DNA of 45,524 nt from a virus: positions 1-45,524 of the IMG/VR virus record IMGVR_UViG_3300027857_000029; one strand, 5' to 3'. The first letter of the stretch is position 1; the number at the start of each line of letters is the position of its first letter. The position numbers were made by a program, and so were the translations under genes. The notes beneath the pieces were generated by a model. The model saw only the letters and a list, made by a program, of their open reading frames with translations. It did not search any database and was not told the origin of the DNA. Shown here piece by piece: positions 1 to 7,238 of the stretch.

Positions 1-626
1 GCCGTGATGTTGAGCGTCAGTCCGCTGCCAATGCCCGCCTGCGGCTGGATCGGCGTGGTCGCGACGTTGGTGGTCCCGGTGTAGGTCGTGCCGGCATTGA
101 CCAGTGCGACCGCCGTCGCCGGGTTATTGGCAATCGCGGTGATCTGGATCTCGGGATACGCCGATTGCGTGCCCCCGTTGTTCGCCTTGAGCACCACCTT
201 GTCGCCAAGCTGATACAGCGAGCCGCCCTGGATTGTGCCACCCGTCAGAGGCAGTCCACCTGGCACAAGCCATGCGCCGGTCCCGTCCAGGATCAGAAGC
301 TGCTTGGTGTTCTGGAACATCGACACCGGCCCGGTGGTGCCGTTTACAGTGCCCAGGAGCGTCTTGGTGGCGTTTGCCGAGACGCTGTAGACTTCGCCGC
401 CAGAGACCACATACAGCGTGTCGTTAAGCGGCAACATACCCCGGATCGGCCCGTTACCCACCGTGTAAAGCAGGTCCAGGCCCGACATCAGCCGCAGGTA
501 GCCGGGAACGATGCCGTCCTTCGTCTCAATAATTTCGCAGGCTAAATTGATGGCTTCATTGTCTGCGGCATTAGGAGAACGTTGGGTAGAAAATCCCCCA
601 AGGATTGGAGAGGGTTTAGCTGGCAT
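1..626 (-). CDS. P22 gp10-like tail/packaged-DNA stabilisation protein (3' end outside window)
   Basis: The reading frame is open from ATG at 626 to the left edge (208 codons). The N-terminus reads MPAKPSPILGGFSTQRSPNA followed by ADNEAINLACEIIETKDG. This SPNAADN..INL..EIIETKDGK-like opening is typical of the gp10-like packaged-DNA stabilisation/tail needle-adaptor family of P22-type phages. The visible part then becomes beta-rich (YVVSGGEVYSVS, LLILDGTGAWLV), as expected for a propeller-like tail component. The start codon lies inside the last codons of the upstream endonuclease gene (11-nt overlap). The gene also follows a gp4-like gene, which is P22 order. The family call rests on N-terminal pattern and synteny only. 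Confidence 0.72.
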   Translation of the reverse strand, partial: MPAKPSPILGGFSTQRSPNAADNEAINLACEIIETKDGIVPGYLRLMSGLDLLYTVGNGPIRGMLPLNDTLYVVSGGEVYSVSANATKTLLGTVNGTTGPVSMFQNTKQLLILDGTGAWLVPGGLPLTGGTIQGGSLYQLGDKVVLKANNGGTQSAYPEIQITAIANNPATAVALVNAGTTYTGTTNVATTPIQPQAGIGSGLTLNIT

Positions 627-1137
627 TGGGGGACTTAAAGCGGCCGGTTACAACGTCTCTATCAAGCCGGGTGTTTTGATTTTGCTCCTGGACTGTGGCC
701 CATTTGCAGTTTGATTTCTCATAATCTCCGTTGTTGTCGATACGCTCAAGTGTGAAGCCCGGTGGAGGATCACCCATATCTCTGTTCCAGTTTTCGAACA
801 CCATCCATTCGTCGCAGACTTTGATCCCCCGGCCACCGTAATGAAGCCATCTCTGAGCCTTGGGGTTGGTGCAGCGATAAACCATATCGCGCCAAACCTG
901 ATATGCGCTACTGCCAGCGCGGCCGTGTTTCGTTCTGGCTTTGGCGATCAGGCTCGCCTTTTGACAACCGCACGAAACCGATTTCCCCTCGCGAAGCGTC
1001 TGAGCAACAACCTCGCGCTCAGTTCCACAATCGCACCTGCAAAAATAGACCGTTTGTCTATTCTCGTTCAGTCCCAGGAATTTCAGGACAGACCAATAGC
1101 CAATAACAGTGCCTTCGAGCGGTATCCGATTTGGCAT
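616..1137 (-). CDS. YGGRGI-type HNH-like homing endonuclease
   Basis: 173 aa from the ATG at 1137, chosen because AAGGGGGGAGAAATGTT precedes it; a longer frame to 1212 would overlap the gp4-like stop and has no such site. The N-terminal half has a CRCDCGTEREV...SCGC cysteine pattern (possible zinc-binding recognition module). The C-terminal half has RCTNPKAQRWLHYGGRGIKV, then LERIDNNGDYEKSNCKWAT, the signature of a widespread phage free-standing nuclease family usually annotated as HNH-like. It sits between gp4-like and gp10-like genes that are normally adjacent, so it is probably a mobile insertion. A second member lies at the right edge of the window. Confidence 0.75.
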   Translation of the reverse strand: MPNRIPLEGTVIGYWSVLKFLGLNENRQTVYFCRCDCGTEREVVAQTLREGKSVSCGCQKASLIAKARTKHGRAGSSAYQVWRDMVYRCTNPKAQRWLHYGGRGIKVCDEWMVFENWNRDMGDPPPGFTLERIDNNGDYEKSNCKWATVQEQNQNTRLDRDVVTGRFKSPNAS

Positions 1138-1208
1138 AACATTTCTCCCCCCTTGGACTGGGGGCACATTTACACCATCCCGGATTCCTGCAAAACAGTA
1201 GGCAGCGG

Positions 1209-1949
1209 TCATATTCTGCCGCTTCCCCGGTCAGAGTATATGTTATAGACTTGGTTCCCTCTGCTTATTAATTCCGGGTCGAATACTGCGATTTGTGTCC
1301 GCATATTATTCCTCTTTACGGTCGCCTTGCTCTCGCGGGCCTCCAGCCGGATATCCGGGTCAAGCTGGCTGTCCAGAAAGTATGGCTTCAGCATGACCGC
1401 CAGATTTGTCGAGATCGCCCGCTTGTAACCCGGTGGCAGGCTCAGAGCCTGATTTGGAGTGCTGAAATCGACCAGTTGCAGGTAGCTCAGGAACGAGCAC
1501 GTATAGCCAACATTGGGCGTCGGCCAGATATTGATGATCCCCAACGGGAATTGCGGGTCATAGAACAGGTGGTCGGGCAGGTCCGAACTGGCGACCGCGG
1601 TGGTGATCGTGTTCCATGCAAGCTGGTCATCGACGCTCATCAGATATTTGTTCTTATTGGCGTCGAGTAGATACGCCGAGCCGGGAGCGTCACTGACCCG
1701 GAGCGGCCGTGTGCCGTTGATAGCCCCACCTGGTCCGACGGTGTATTGCGACTTGTTCGGGACCAGCGTGAAGGTCTGGGTGAGCCACGCATAGCAGGTC
1801 AGGCTTTCGTTCGACCAGAGATCCATCATGTCGTTGAGGACCTCGATGCCCTTTGCCAGATCAGCATCGGAGAGGGGCTGATCGGCTGGGTAGACCTGCA
1901 ACATTTGCAGCGCGTCAGAAACAAGACCAGTGGCCGTCGTGGTCGCCAT
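1209..1949 (-). CDS. P22 gp4-like head-completion / tail accessory protein
   Basis: 246 aa. The opening MATTTATGLVSDALQMLQVY with ADLAKGIEVLNDMMDLWSNE is characteristic of the P22 gp4 family, which binds below the portal ring and closes the packaged head. Later motifs fit too: PLRVSDAPGSAYLLD, YDPQFPLGIINIWPTP and LPPGYKRAISTNLAVMLKPYF. Length is somewhat above P22 gp4. A conserved 25-nt motif (1975-1999) lies 25 nt upstream of the ATG and a terminator for the preceding gene lies just beyond, so this gene probably begins its own transcript with the endonuclease and gp10-like genes downstream. Confidence 0.85.
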   Translation of the reverse strand: MATTTATGLVSDALQMLQVYPADQPLSDADLAKGIEVLNDMMDLWSNESLTCYAWLTQTFTLVPNKSQYTVGPGGAINGTRPLRVSDAPGSAYLLDANKNKYLMSVDDQLAWNTITTAVASSDLPDHLFYDPQFPLGIINIWPTPNVGYTCSFLSYLQLVDFSTPNQALSLPPGYKRAISTNLAVMLKPYFLDSQLDPDIRLEARESKATVKRNNMRTQIAVFDPELISRGNQVYNIYSDRGSGRI

Positions 1950-1974
1950 TTGAGTATCCGAGCTAAATTGAATT

Positions 1975-1999
1975 AGCCCGAGGAGGCCCGTCTCGGTCC
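1975..1999 (-). promoter_or_regulatory. conserved 25-nt dyad motif, copy 1 (gp4-like leader)
   Basis: On the minus strand: GGACCGAG, then ACGGGCCTC, then CTCGGGCT. CCGAG can pair with CTCGG. Copies occur at 8526-8550, 19922-19946 and 24717-24741, always 25-34 nt upstream of a start codon. The stem changes as a pair between copies (GAG/CTC here, GTG/CAC in two others). Candidate phage promoter or leader RNA element. Confidence 0.6.
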
Positions 2000-2046
2000 G
2001 GCTGGCGTCACTCTACCATTCGGCGTCGGATAATCTCAACGCTCCA

Positions 2047-2079
2047 TAAAAGAACCCCGCCAACCGGGGGGAGGCGGGG
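2047..2079 (-). terminator. rho-independent terminator after the 295-aa gene
   Basis: Minus strand: CCCCGCC (2079-2073), loop, GGCGGGG (2061-2055), then TTCTTTT. A seven-base-pair GC stem followed by a U-rich run. It lies 42-74 nt downstream of the stop at 2121, and the gp4-like leader begins beyond it. Confidence 0.75.
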
Positions 2080-2120
2080 CACAGGTTAGGGAGGAAAAAA
2101 CGTCCAAGACCCCGGACGCA

Positions 2121-3008
2121 TCACTGAACCGGAGCGTCGCCACCCTGTTCGGCTGGGATGGATTCGGTCAATTGCGCTTTGCGCCGAGCCAGACCCGCCT
2201 TGATCGCCTCGGAGTGGTCGCGCTTCTGTTGCGCGGTCCGGACGACTGGCTTGCGAGCCTTCTTGGGTGCGGCCTTTTTGGCTTTGACCGGGCGCAGCGA
2301 CTGCTCGCTGTATTCTTCGATGATCAGCGGTGGGCCGTCCATCTTTTCCAGCGCACCGAGGGCCTTCTCCATCAGGACGGCCAACTTATCGACCTTGGAA
2401 TCAAGGCCGACCAGCTTATCGACCTTCGCTTCCAGGTCTTCGATGCGAAGCTGATCCAGGGACTTCTGCTCCCACGGCGCTGGATGAGCCAGAGGGTCAG
2501 GCGACACGCTCTCAGTGAGGGCAGGAATTGGCGCGTTGGGCACCACTTCGATGTTGAGCGCTGGCGCCGTATCCTCCGCGACAATCTGGGTCATGGTCGG
2601 ACCGCCGAGCACCTTCTGCTCTTCCTCGGCGTTGTTGCAGAGCGTGCCCTGCACCCACTTTGGGTATTCGAGCGGCTTGTAAGTCATCTGATTCGGGATC
2701 TGGCCGGCACCGACAGCACGATCAAACGCCGCAGCGTCGCACTTCCCCTGGCTCTCGTAGCCGAGCGAGGCGTGATATTCCTCATCCGCCTTGGTCTTGA
2801 CCAGCACGGGGGGAAACCGGACCGGCGTGCCGATCCCATGATAGGTGAACCCGGATGGATGCTTGATCGGATCGCTCGGCTTACCCGGCTGATATTGCGG
2901 GTGCGTCATCATCTTCGGGTATTCTTTGTAGTCGATGGTGGGTCTGCCTGCGGGGATAATGCCCGCTCCTGGGACCTGCATCGTTCTTTGTGCGGTTTGG
3001 TCAATCAC
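2121..3008 (-). CDS. unknown structural-region protein with coiled coil and basic tail
   Basis: 295 aa. The start is taken as GTG at 3008, which overlaps the upstream stop (GTGA) and has AGGAAG upstream; ATG at 2981 is an alternative. The N-terminal half is Pro/Tyr-rich (TIDYKEYPKMMTHPQYQPGK, YPKWVQGTLCNNAEEE). A predicted coiled coil follows (LDQLRIEDLEAKVDKLVG, DSKVDKLAVLMEKALGALEK). The C-terminus is Lys/Arg/Ala-rich (VKAKKAAPKKARKP). Function is not recognised. Its place between head genes suggests a virion-associated or assembly protein. Confidence 0.6.
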   Translation of the reverse strand: MIDQTAQRTMQVPGAGIIPAGRPTIDYKEYPKMMTHPQYQPGKPSDPIKHPSGFTYHGIGTPVRFPPVLVKTKADEEYHASLGYESQGKCDAAAFDRAVGAGQIPNQMTYKPLEYPKWVQGTLCNNAEEEQKVLGGPTMTQIVAEDTAPALNIEVVPNAPIPALTESVSPDPLAHPAPWEQKSLDQLRIEDLEAKVDKLVGLDSKVDKLAVLMEKALGALEKMDGPPLIIEEYSEQSLRPVKAKKAAPKKARKPVVRTAQQKRDHSEAIKAGLARRKAQLTESIPAEQGGDAPVQ

Positions 3009-3244
3009 GCTTTCTTCTTCCTGCCGATGATCTTGCCCAGCGCCTCTTTCTCGCTCTGAGCGTGCTTGTGGACGTGGGCCATGAGTTGCGGATCGTTCTT
3101 GATCTCGTGCGCCCGCTTCAGGGTGTGCAGCGCGTCCTGCGCCTTGTATTTCATTTCGTCCTCGTGCATCGCCGCGGGCATAGCGGTCGCCATGCTCATC
3201 AGAGCGTTGCCGCCCTTCGACTTGCCCTTTTTCGGTGGTTTCAT
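3005..3244 (-). CDS. small basic protein, unknown
   Basis: 79 aa, starting MKPPKKGKSKGGNALMS and ending GKIIGRKKKA. Lys-rich at both ends, with a helical His/Met-rich middle (LMAHVHKHAQSEKEALG). The ATG overlaps the stop of the glycosyltransferase gene (ATGA), and its own stop overlaps the next GTG, so three genes are translationally coupled. It resembles in composition the other tiny Lys-rich proteins at 29.2-29.8 kb. No function can be assigned. Confidence 0.6.
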   Translation of the reverse strand: MKPPKKGKSKGGNALMSMATAMPAAMHEDEMKYKAQDALHTLKRAHEIKNDPQLMAHVHKHAQSEKEALGKIIGRKKKA

Positions 3245-3945
3245 GATGCTGGTTCCATTTCAGCGAGTTTCTGCTTGGCCATTTCGACAGCCGGCGCAAA
3301 GCTGGCGGTCCAACGCTTCCGCCCCAGGTGGCTCAAGGTGATTTCGGGATCGACCCACATCCGGCCGCCCTTGGCCCGCCACCGGTTGGCGAAGTCCACG
3401 TCCTCGCCCCAGCGCTGGCCCTCGTAATACCCGGTGTGGAAGATGTTCTTGATGTGCTCGGTCACCCCATCGGACCGGTGATGCGGGTAGGTCGGCTGAT
3501 CGGCGGCCATCAATTCGATGGCGTGCCGTTTGATCCGCATGAAACCGGTCGGCAGGAACACCGCCTCAACCAGTCCGTTCTTCTCAATCAGTTTGCGGTT
3601 GCCGTCGGTCTCCAGCGAAATCGGGAAGCCGATCGGGTCCTGCTTCAGCGGGTAGACGCCGCCGACAATGTCTTCCTTGCGGTCCAGCAATTTGAGAACG
3701 CCATCCGACGTCCAGCCCAGGTCATCGTCAATGAAAAACAGGTCGGTCGCTTGCGGGAATTCATGAAGGAATTGATGGCAGAGCACGTTTCTCGCGTGGT
3801 CGATAAAGCAGATCCCGGCCTGAAGACGAACCGTGTGATCAATCCCACGCTGGCTCAGCGCCACGCTGGTGTGAATATAGGAACTGAAATAATCGAGATC
3901 GACTTTGGCACTCAGGCAGGGCGTAGCGAACAGAACGAACATCAT
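3241..3945 (-). CDS. GT-A fold glycosyltransferase-like protein
   Basis: 234 aa. The key motif DLFFIDDDLGWTSDGVLKLL contains the metal-binding DDD of GT-A enzymes. Supporting motifs are DIVGGVYPLKQDPIGF, FLPTGFMRIKRHAIE and GEDVDFANRWRAKGGRMWVD (the ED...F.R region near the acceptor site). AAGGAG stands upstream of two adjacent ATGs, of which the second (3942) has the better spacing. It follows the decoration-protein gene, so a role in sugar modification of virion proteins is an inference from position. Its substrate cannot be read from sequence. Confidence 0.75.
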   Translation of the reverse strand: MMFVLFATPCLSAKVDLDYFSSYIHTSVALSQRGIDHTVRLQAGICFIDHARNVLCHQFLHEFPQATDLFFIDDDLGWTSDGVLKLLDRKEDIVGGVYPLKQDPIGFPISLETDGNRKLIEKNGLVEAVFLPTGFMRIKRHAIELMAADQPTYPHHRSDGVTEHIKNIFHTGYYEGQRWGEDVDFANRWRAKGGRMWVDPEITLSHLGRKRWTASFAPAVEMAKQKLAEMEPAS

Positions 3946-3999
3946 TTGCTCCTTGACTGTCCGCTTCCTGCCCTCTGCTCACGGAGTCATGTCAAACTT

Positions 4000-4028
4000 G
4001 AAGGGGGTCCGAGAACCAGACCCCCTTC
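4000..4028 (-). terminator. terminator-like hairpin after the decoration gene
   Basis: GAAGGGGGTC (4000-4009) pairs perfectly with GACCCCCTTC (4019-4028) around a 9-nt loop, 9 nt after the stop at 4038. The minus-strand 3' side is only weakly T-rich (AAGTTTG), so termination may be partial; mRNA protection is an alternative role. Confidence 0.5.
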
Positions 4029-4037
4029 GTTGTTCGA

Positions 4038-5114
4038 TTACGGCGTGTGCAGACCCAACTGTGCCAGCACAGCTTCGCCGCTGCTCTTCTGGGACGGCAG
4101 AACGGTGCCAGACCCAGCGGCCGGTGCAGAGGTCGAGAAATACGCGATCGAGTAAAGCTCGGCCGGTGGAACGATCGCGGCGCCAGAGTTGTTCGCGAAG
4201 TTGATCGCCAGCGTGTTGGCGGCCGACACACGCACTCCAGCCACGGTGAGGTTCGCAGTGACCGTCGGCTTGGTCACATAGACCTCGGTGCCCGCCACCA
4301 GTCCTGCCACGGTGAAGGTCTGTTCTGCGGTGGTGTTGGCCGCGACAGAGGCAGGCGTCAGGGTCTGGGTGATCCGGGTCATCACCGGAGCCGGCGAAAT
4401 CGCTGCCATCAGAGCGAAGGTGTAAGTCTCCGCCGCGGTTGGCGTGATGGTCGCCGCCGTCAGGTTTTGGAACTGGATCGCGACCTGTCCAGCGCTTGCG
4501 ACCCTGGCGTTCAGGATCATCAGACCGGCCTGAGTGGTCGGCTTGTTGACGAACACCACCTGACCGGGCTGTGCACCGGTAACGGCGAAATACTGCTCCA
4601 CGGTCGTGTTCGGACCGACCGCTGTCGGCGTCAGTGCCTGGGTCTGCGCGAGCGCAGCACCGATGGTGATGACGTCGTAGGTCTCAGTGGTGGTCGGGGT
4701 GATGGTGGCCGCGGTGTCGTTGCCGAAGGTCACCTGGACGGTGTTGGCGGCCGACACACGCCCGGTTCCGACCAAGAGGCCGGCCTGGGTCGTTGGCTTG
4801 TTCACCACGGCGACCATATCGGTGGCGAGCACCCCGGTGATGGTCATTGCCTTCTCGGCCGACGTGTTCGGGCCAACCGCTGACGGGCTCTGGGTGGTCG
4901 CCCAGATCGTCACGTTGGCCGTTACCCGCTGCGGCAGGCCGTTGGTGCCCGGCTGCACCACGGGAGCGGTGCCGAAGAACCCGACCTTGTCGGCAGCCGA
5001 CCGGCCCAGACTGGTTCCCGGCCCACCCATTTCACCGTTGCCGTCCGACAACTGACGGACGTTTGAAGTCGTCGTTACAGTGCCGACAGTGGTCGGCTCG
5101 TTCGTTCCAGACAT
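4038..5114 (-). CDS. probable head decoration protein with three repeated beta domains
   Basis: 358 aa. An N-terminal segment (residues 1-65) ends in SLGRSAADKVGFFGTAPVVQ. Three tandem copies of an approximately 80-residue beta-rich domain follow. Each copy carries an NTxxEQxFxVxG strand, a VYVxKPTxxAxL strand and RVSAANTxxIxFxN (e.g. AVVNKPTTQAGLLVGTGRVS in copy 1, FVNKPTTQAGLMILNARVAS in copy 2, VYVTKPTVTANLTVAGVRVS in copy 3). A short tail closes the protein. It lies two genes downstream of the coat gene, the usual place for a decoration protein. Assignment as decoration rather than another surface protein is inference. Confidence 0.6.
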   Translation of the reverse strand: MSGTNEPTTVGTVTTTSNVRQLSDGNGEMGGPGTSLGRSAADKVGFFGTAPVVQPGTNGLPQRVTANVTIWATTQSPSAVGPNTSAEKAMTITGVLATDMVAVVNKPTTQAGLLVGTGRVSAANTVQVTFGNDTAATITPTTTETYDVITIGAALAQTQALTPTAVGPNTTVEQYFAVTGAQPGQVVFVNKPTTQAGLMILNARVASAGQVAIQFQNLTAATITPTAAETYTFALMAAISPAPVMTRITQTLTPASVAANTTAEQTFTVAGLVAGTEVYVTKPTVTANLTVAGVRVSAANTLAINFANNSGAAIVPPAELYSIAYFSTSAPAAGSGTVLPSQKSSGEAVLAQLGLHTP

Positions 5115-5491
5115 TAGTCTGCTCCTTCAATGCGCTGCACCGGGAGGACTTCCGCCATTCCCCAGTTTGGCCGCTTACCCTTGATGACCTGGCGATTGAT
5201 TGTTTCGGCGATGGAACCGCACGCATCGCGCCCCATCATGGGCGAGGCATGGAACATTTCCCCGGTGGTCTTGTCCGGAACCATGACCTGGAAAAGCTGA
5301 TCTTTCTTTTCTTTGGTCATTTTCGCCGCGATCTCGGGTGGCGTCGGACGGCCATTGGCCTCCTGCTCCATCTCCGACCGCATTGCTTCCGAATAGGCAC
5401 CGTTCAGGCGGCGGCGAGCCAATTCACCCAAGAACCGGTTCGCCGGACGCTTCTGAAACTGCTCCAGCCGACGTTGCGCGCGGTTACTCAT
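5114..5491 (-). CDS. small coat-adjacent protein, unknown
   Basis: 125 aa from ATG 5491, which shares one base with the coat stop (TGATG). A longer frame upstream lies within the coat gene in another register and is rejected. The protein is charged and helical (NRAQRRLEQFQKRPANRFLG, AYSEAMRSEMEQEANGRPTP) and ends GKRPNWGMAEVLPVQRIEG. The stop overlaps the start of the decoration gene. Tight coupling to coat suggests a head-assembly role, but no family is recognised. Confidence 0.65.
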   Translation of the reverse strand: MSNRAQRRLEQFQKRPANRFLGELARRRLNGAYSEAMRSEMEQEANGRPTPPEIAAKMTKEKKDQLFQVMVPDKTTGEMFHASPMMGRDACGSIAETINRQVIKGKRPNWGMAEVLPVQRIEGAD

Positions 5492-6705
5492 CAGTTGGTC
5501 AACCGGCAGGCAAGCTGCTGATAGAACGTGCTCACACCGTAAAGGATGTCGATACGGCATGGGGTGACGTCGTTCCACACGTCGTAGGCCCGGACGATAC
5601 GCATCGAGATATTGCGGAACATCTGACGTGCTGCGAAATCGACGCCGCCCGGAAGCTCCATCGGCACGCACACGAGACCAAAGGCATCGCGGGTGAATGC
5701 GATGTTCTGGAAGTATGTCGTGCTCGCGGAGCCCTTGACGGTGATCGCCGCACCATTGGCTGGTGATGCGTCCACGTTCTGATAGGCGCCAGTGGTCGTG
5801 ATGGCCGGCGAGATGTTGAGGGTCGCGTTGCCACCCGCGTCACTGTTCGTGATCGAAGTGATAACGAAATCCTGCAAGGTCCCGGTGGAGATGAAGCCAT
5901 TCGGTCCCGGCTGCGCGTTGACGTTGTGCACGCCAGCGAAGTTGACCACGTCGCCGACCGCCAACAGGCCGTTGATCGAAGCAGTCCAGCCATTGGTGAC
6001 GATCTGGGAACCGGTCTGAGCGGCGCCGTTGACCAGCGGAGTTCCAGCGTAGGCGCCAACGGTCTGAGCCTGGACGTTTTGATCCAGATAGATTTCGAAG
6101 TTGGCGATGACGGCCAGGAAGCCCTTGAGGGCCGGCTCGGCGACAGAACGAGTGAACAGGTTCGACACGCCGTTCGCCAGAGACCAGTAGGCCGCGGCAT
6201 TCAGGATCAGCGTGCGGCCTTCCTGCGGTGCGGCGTTTTCGTCCATGCGCTGGCCAACCGCGGCGATCGACGAGAACGCGGCCGGTGGCGAGCCAGGAGT
6301 GCCGACCTCGTTGTTGATCTGGTTGAACAGTTGCAGCAACGATACATCGACGGTGTTGGCCAGGGTTTCGGCGGCTGGCTTGCAATACCGCTCCGAGTAT
6401 TCCTCGATCGTCAGCGTCAGTTCCTGCGAACTGAACTGGAAATCGACGTGAGCCTGGGTCGAGATCGAGATCGACGTTGAGGGCTCGGTGATGTCCTGGA
6501 TCTGGAGCGCCGGCCCCAGGGTCACGGTGAAGCGGTTCGGCTTACGCACCGTCAGGGTGGTGCCGATCTTCACGAACTGGTTCTCGAACTGGCGATTGAC
6601 CTTGGCCGCTGCGACCAGGTTGTTCGTCAGAATTGTCAACGTCTCCTTGGTGATCAAGGCAGGCGTCAGAAGTGCGTTCGCAGCCACGGAATTCTCCTTC
6701 GCCAC
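5491..6705 (-). CDS. major coat protein, P22 gp5-like
   Basis: 404 aa. Motifs of the P22 coat family (HK97 fold with inserted domain): N-terminal LTPALITKETLTILTNNLVA, VNRQFENQFVKIGTTLTVRK, LTIEEYSERYCKPAAETLAN, GRTLILNAAAYWSL, the inserted domain in the 230-330 region, then FTRDAFGLVCVPMELPGGVD and the C-terminal ISMRIVRAYDVWNDVTPCRI. Length is close to P22 coat (430 aa). It is preceded by four tandem hairpins (6738-6839) and by the scaffold gene, as in P22. Start ATG 6705. Confidence 0.93.
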   Translation of the reverse strand: MAKENSVAANALLTPALITKETLTILTNNLVAAAKVNRQFENQFVKIGTTLTVRKPNRFTVTLGPALQIQDITEPSTSISISTQAHVDFQFSSQELTLTIEEYSERYCKPAAETLANTVDVSLLQLFNQINNEVGTPGSPPAAFSSIAAVGQRMDENAAPQEGRTLILNAAAYWSLANGVSNLFTRSVAEPALKGFLAVIANFEIYLDQNVQAQTVGAYAGTPLVNGAAQTGSQIVTNGWTASINGLLAVGDVVNFAGVHNVNAQPGPNGFISTGTLQDFVITSITNSDAGGNATLNISPAITTTGAYQNVDASPANGAAITVKGSASTTYFQNIAFTRDAFGLVCVPMELPGGVDFAARQMFRNISMRIVRAYDVWNDVTPCRIDILYGVSTFYQQLACRLTN

Positions 6706-6737
6706 TCAGGGCGACTGACAAGGTTTCACTGGTGATG

Positions 6738-6839
6738 TCCCCGGCCGTTCCGGGTGTGGTCTGAAACCCCGCCGTGGCGGGTAAGGTAGGCAAACCCCGC
6801 CGTAGCGGGTCGTTGGTCGTCATCCCCGCCGAAGCGGGT
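6738..6839 (-). promoter_or_regulatory. four tandem hairpins in the coat mRNA leader
   Basis: Minus strand has three near-identical units ACCCGC-TTCG-GCGGGG (6839-6824), ACCCGC-TACG-GCGGGG (6810-6795) and ACCCGC-CACG-GCGGGG (6782-6767), spaced 28-29 nt, plus a diverged fourth, CCCGG-AACGG-CCGGG, at about 6753-6738. The second and third are followed by GTTT. They separate the 132-aa gene from coat and could be partial terminators, RNase processing sites or stabilising structures that set coat expression apart from scaffold. Confidence 0.6.
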
Positions 6840-7238
6840 CTATTTCCGTTTGCCGGCTGGCTTTGACGCCTTCGGCACGGTGATGACAGCCTTGCCGGCG
6901 TTCACCGCAGCAAGTTTGGCATGACCGTATTTCTTCACGGCTGAAGTCCGCATGACGAACTCGCCGACCTGGGCCGGGATTTTGCCGTGGTCTTTGCCTA
7001 CCGGCTTGCCCGAGACCTTCTTGATGAGGCCGCCTTTGGCTGCGCCCGTCTCGCTGGTCACCATGTGGTCGCGAGCGGCGCGAGCCTTGTCGTCGATGTC
7101 AGGCCGATCCGGCGATGCAGGCGCGGACGTGTTCATCCGCTTATCGGGGTTGTCCCGCATCGGACGATTTTTGCTCAGGTTTTCGATCCAGGGATTGGAG
7201 CTTTTGCCCAGGTCCAGAGTGCCAACGGTTGAGGCCAT
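6840..7238 (-). CDS. small head-region protein, unknown
   Basis: 132 aa; the ATG at 7238 shares one base with the scaffold stop (TGATG). The N-terminus is disordered and charged. The C-terminus has VGEFVMRTSAVKKYGHAKLA followed by AVNAGK. This GEFVM..AVKKYG...L..(L/V)N.G signature is seen in many phage virion or tail-associated proteins. Its function is not established. The C-terminus is basic (KASKPAGKRK). Confidence 0.65.
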   Translation of the reverse strand: MASTVGTLDLGKSSNPWIENLSKNRPMRDNPDKRMNTSAPASPDRPDIDDKARAARDHMVTSETGAAKGGLIKKVSGKPVGKDHGKIPAQVGEFVMRTSAVKKYGHAKLAAVNAGKAVITVPKASKPAGKRK

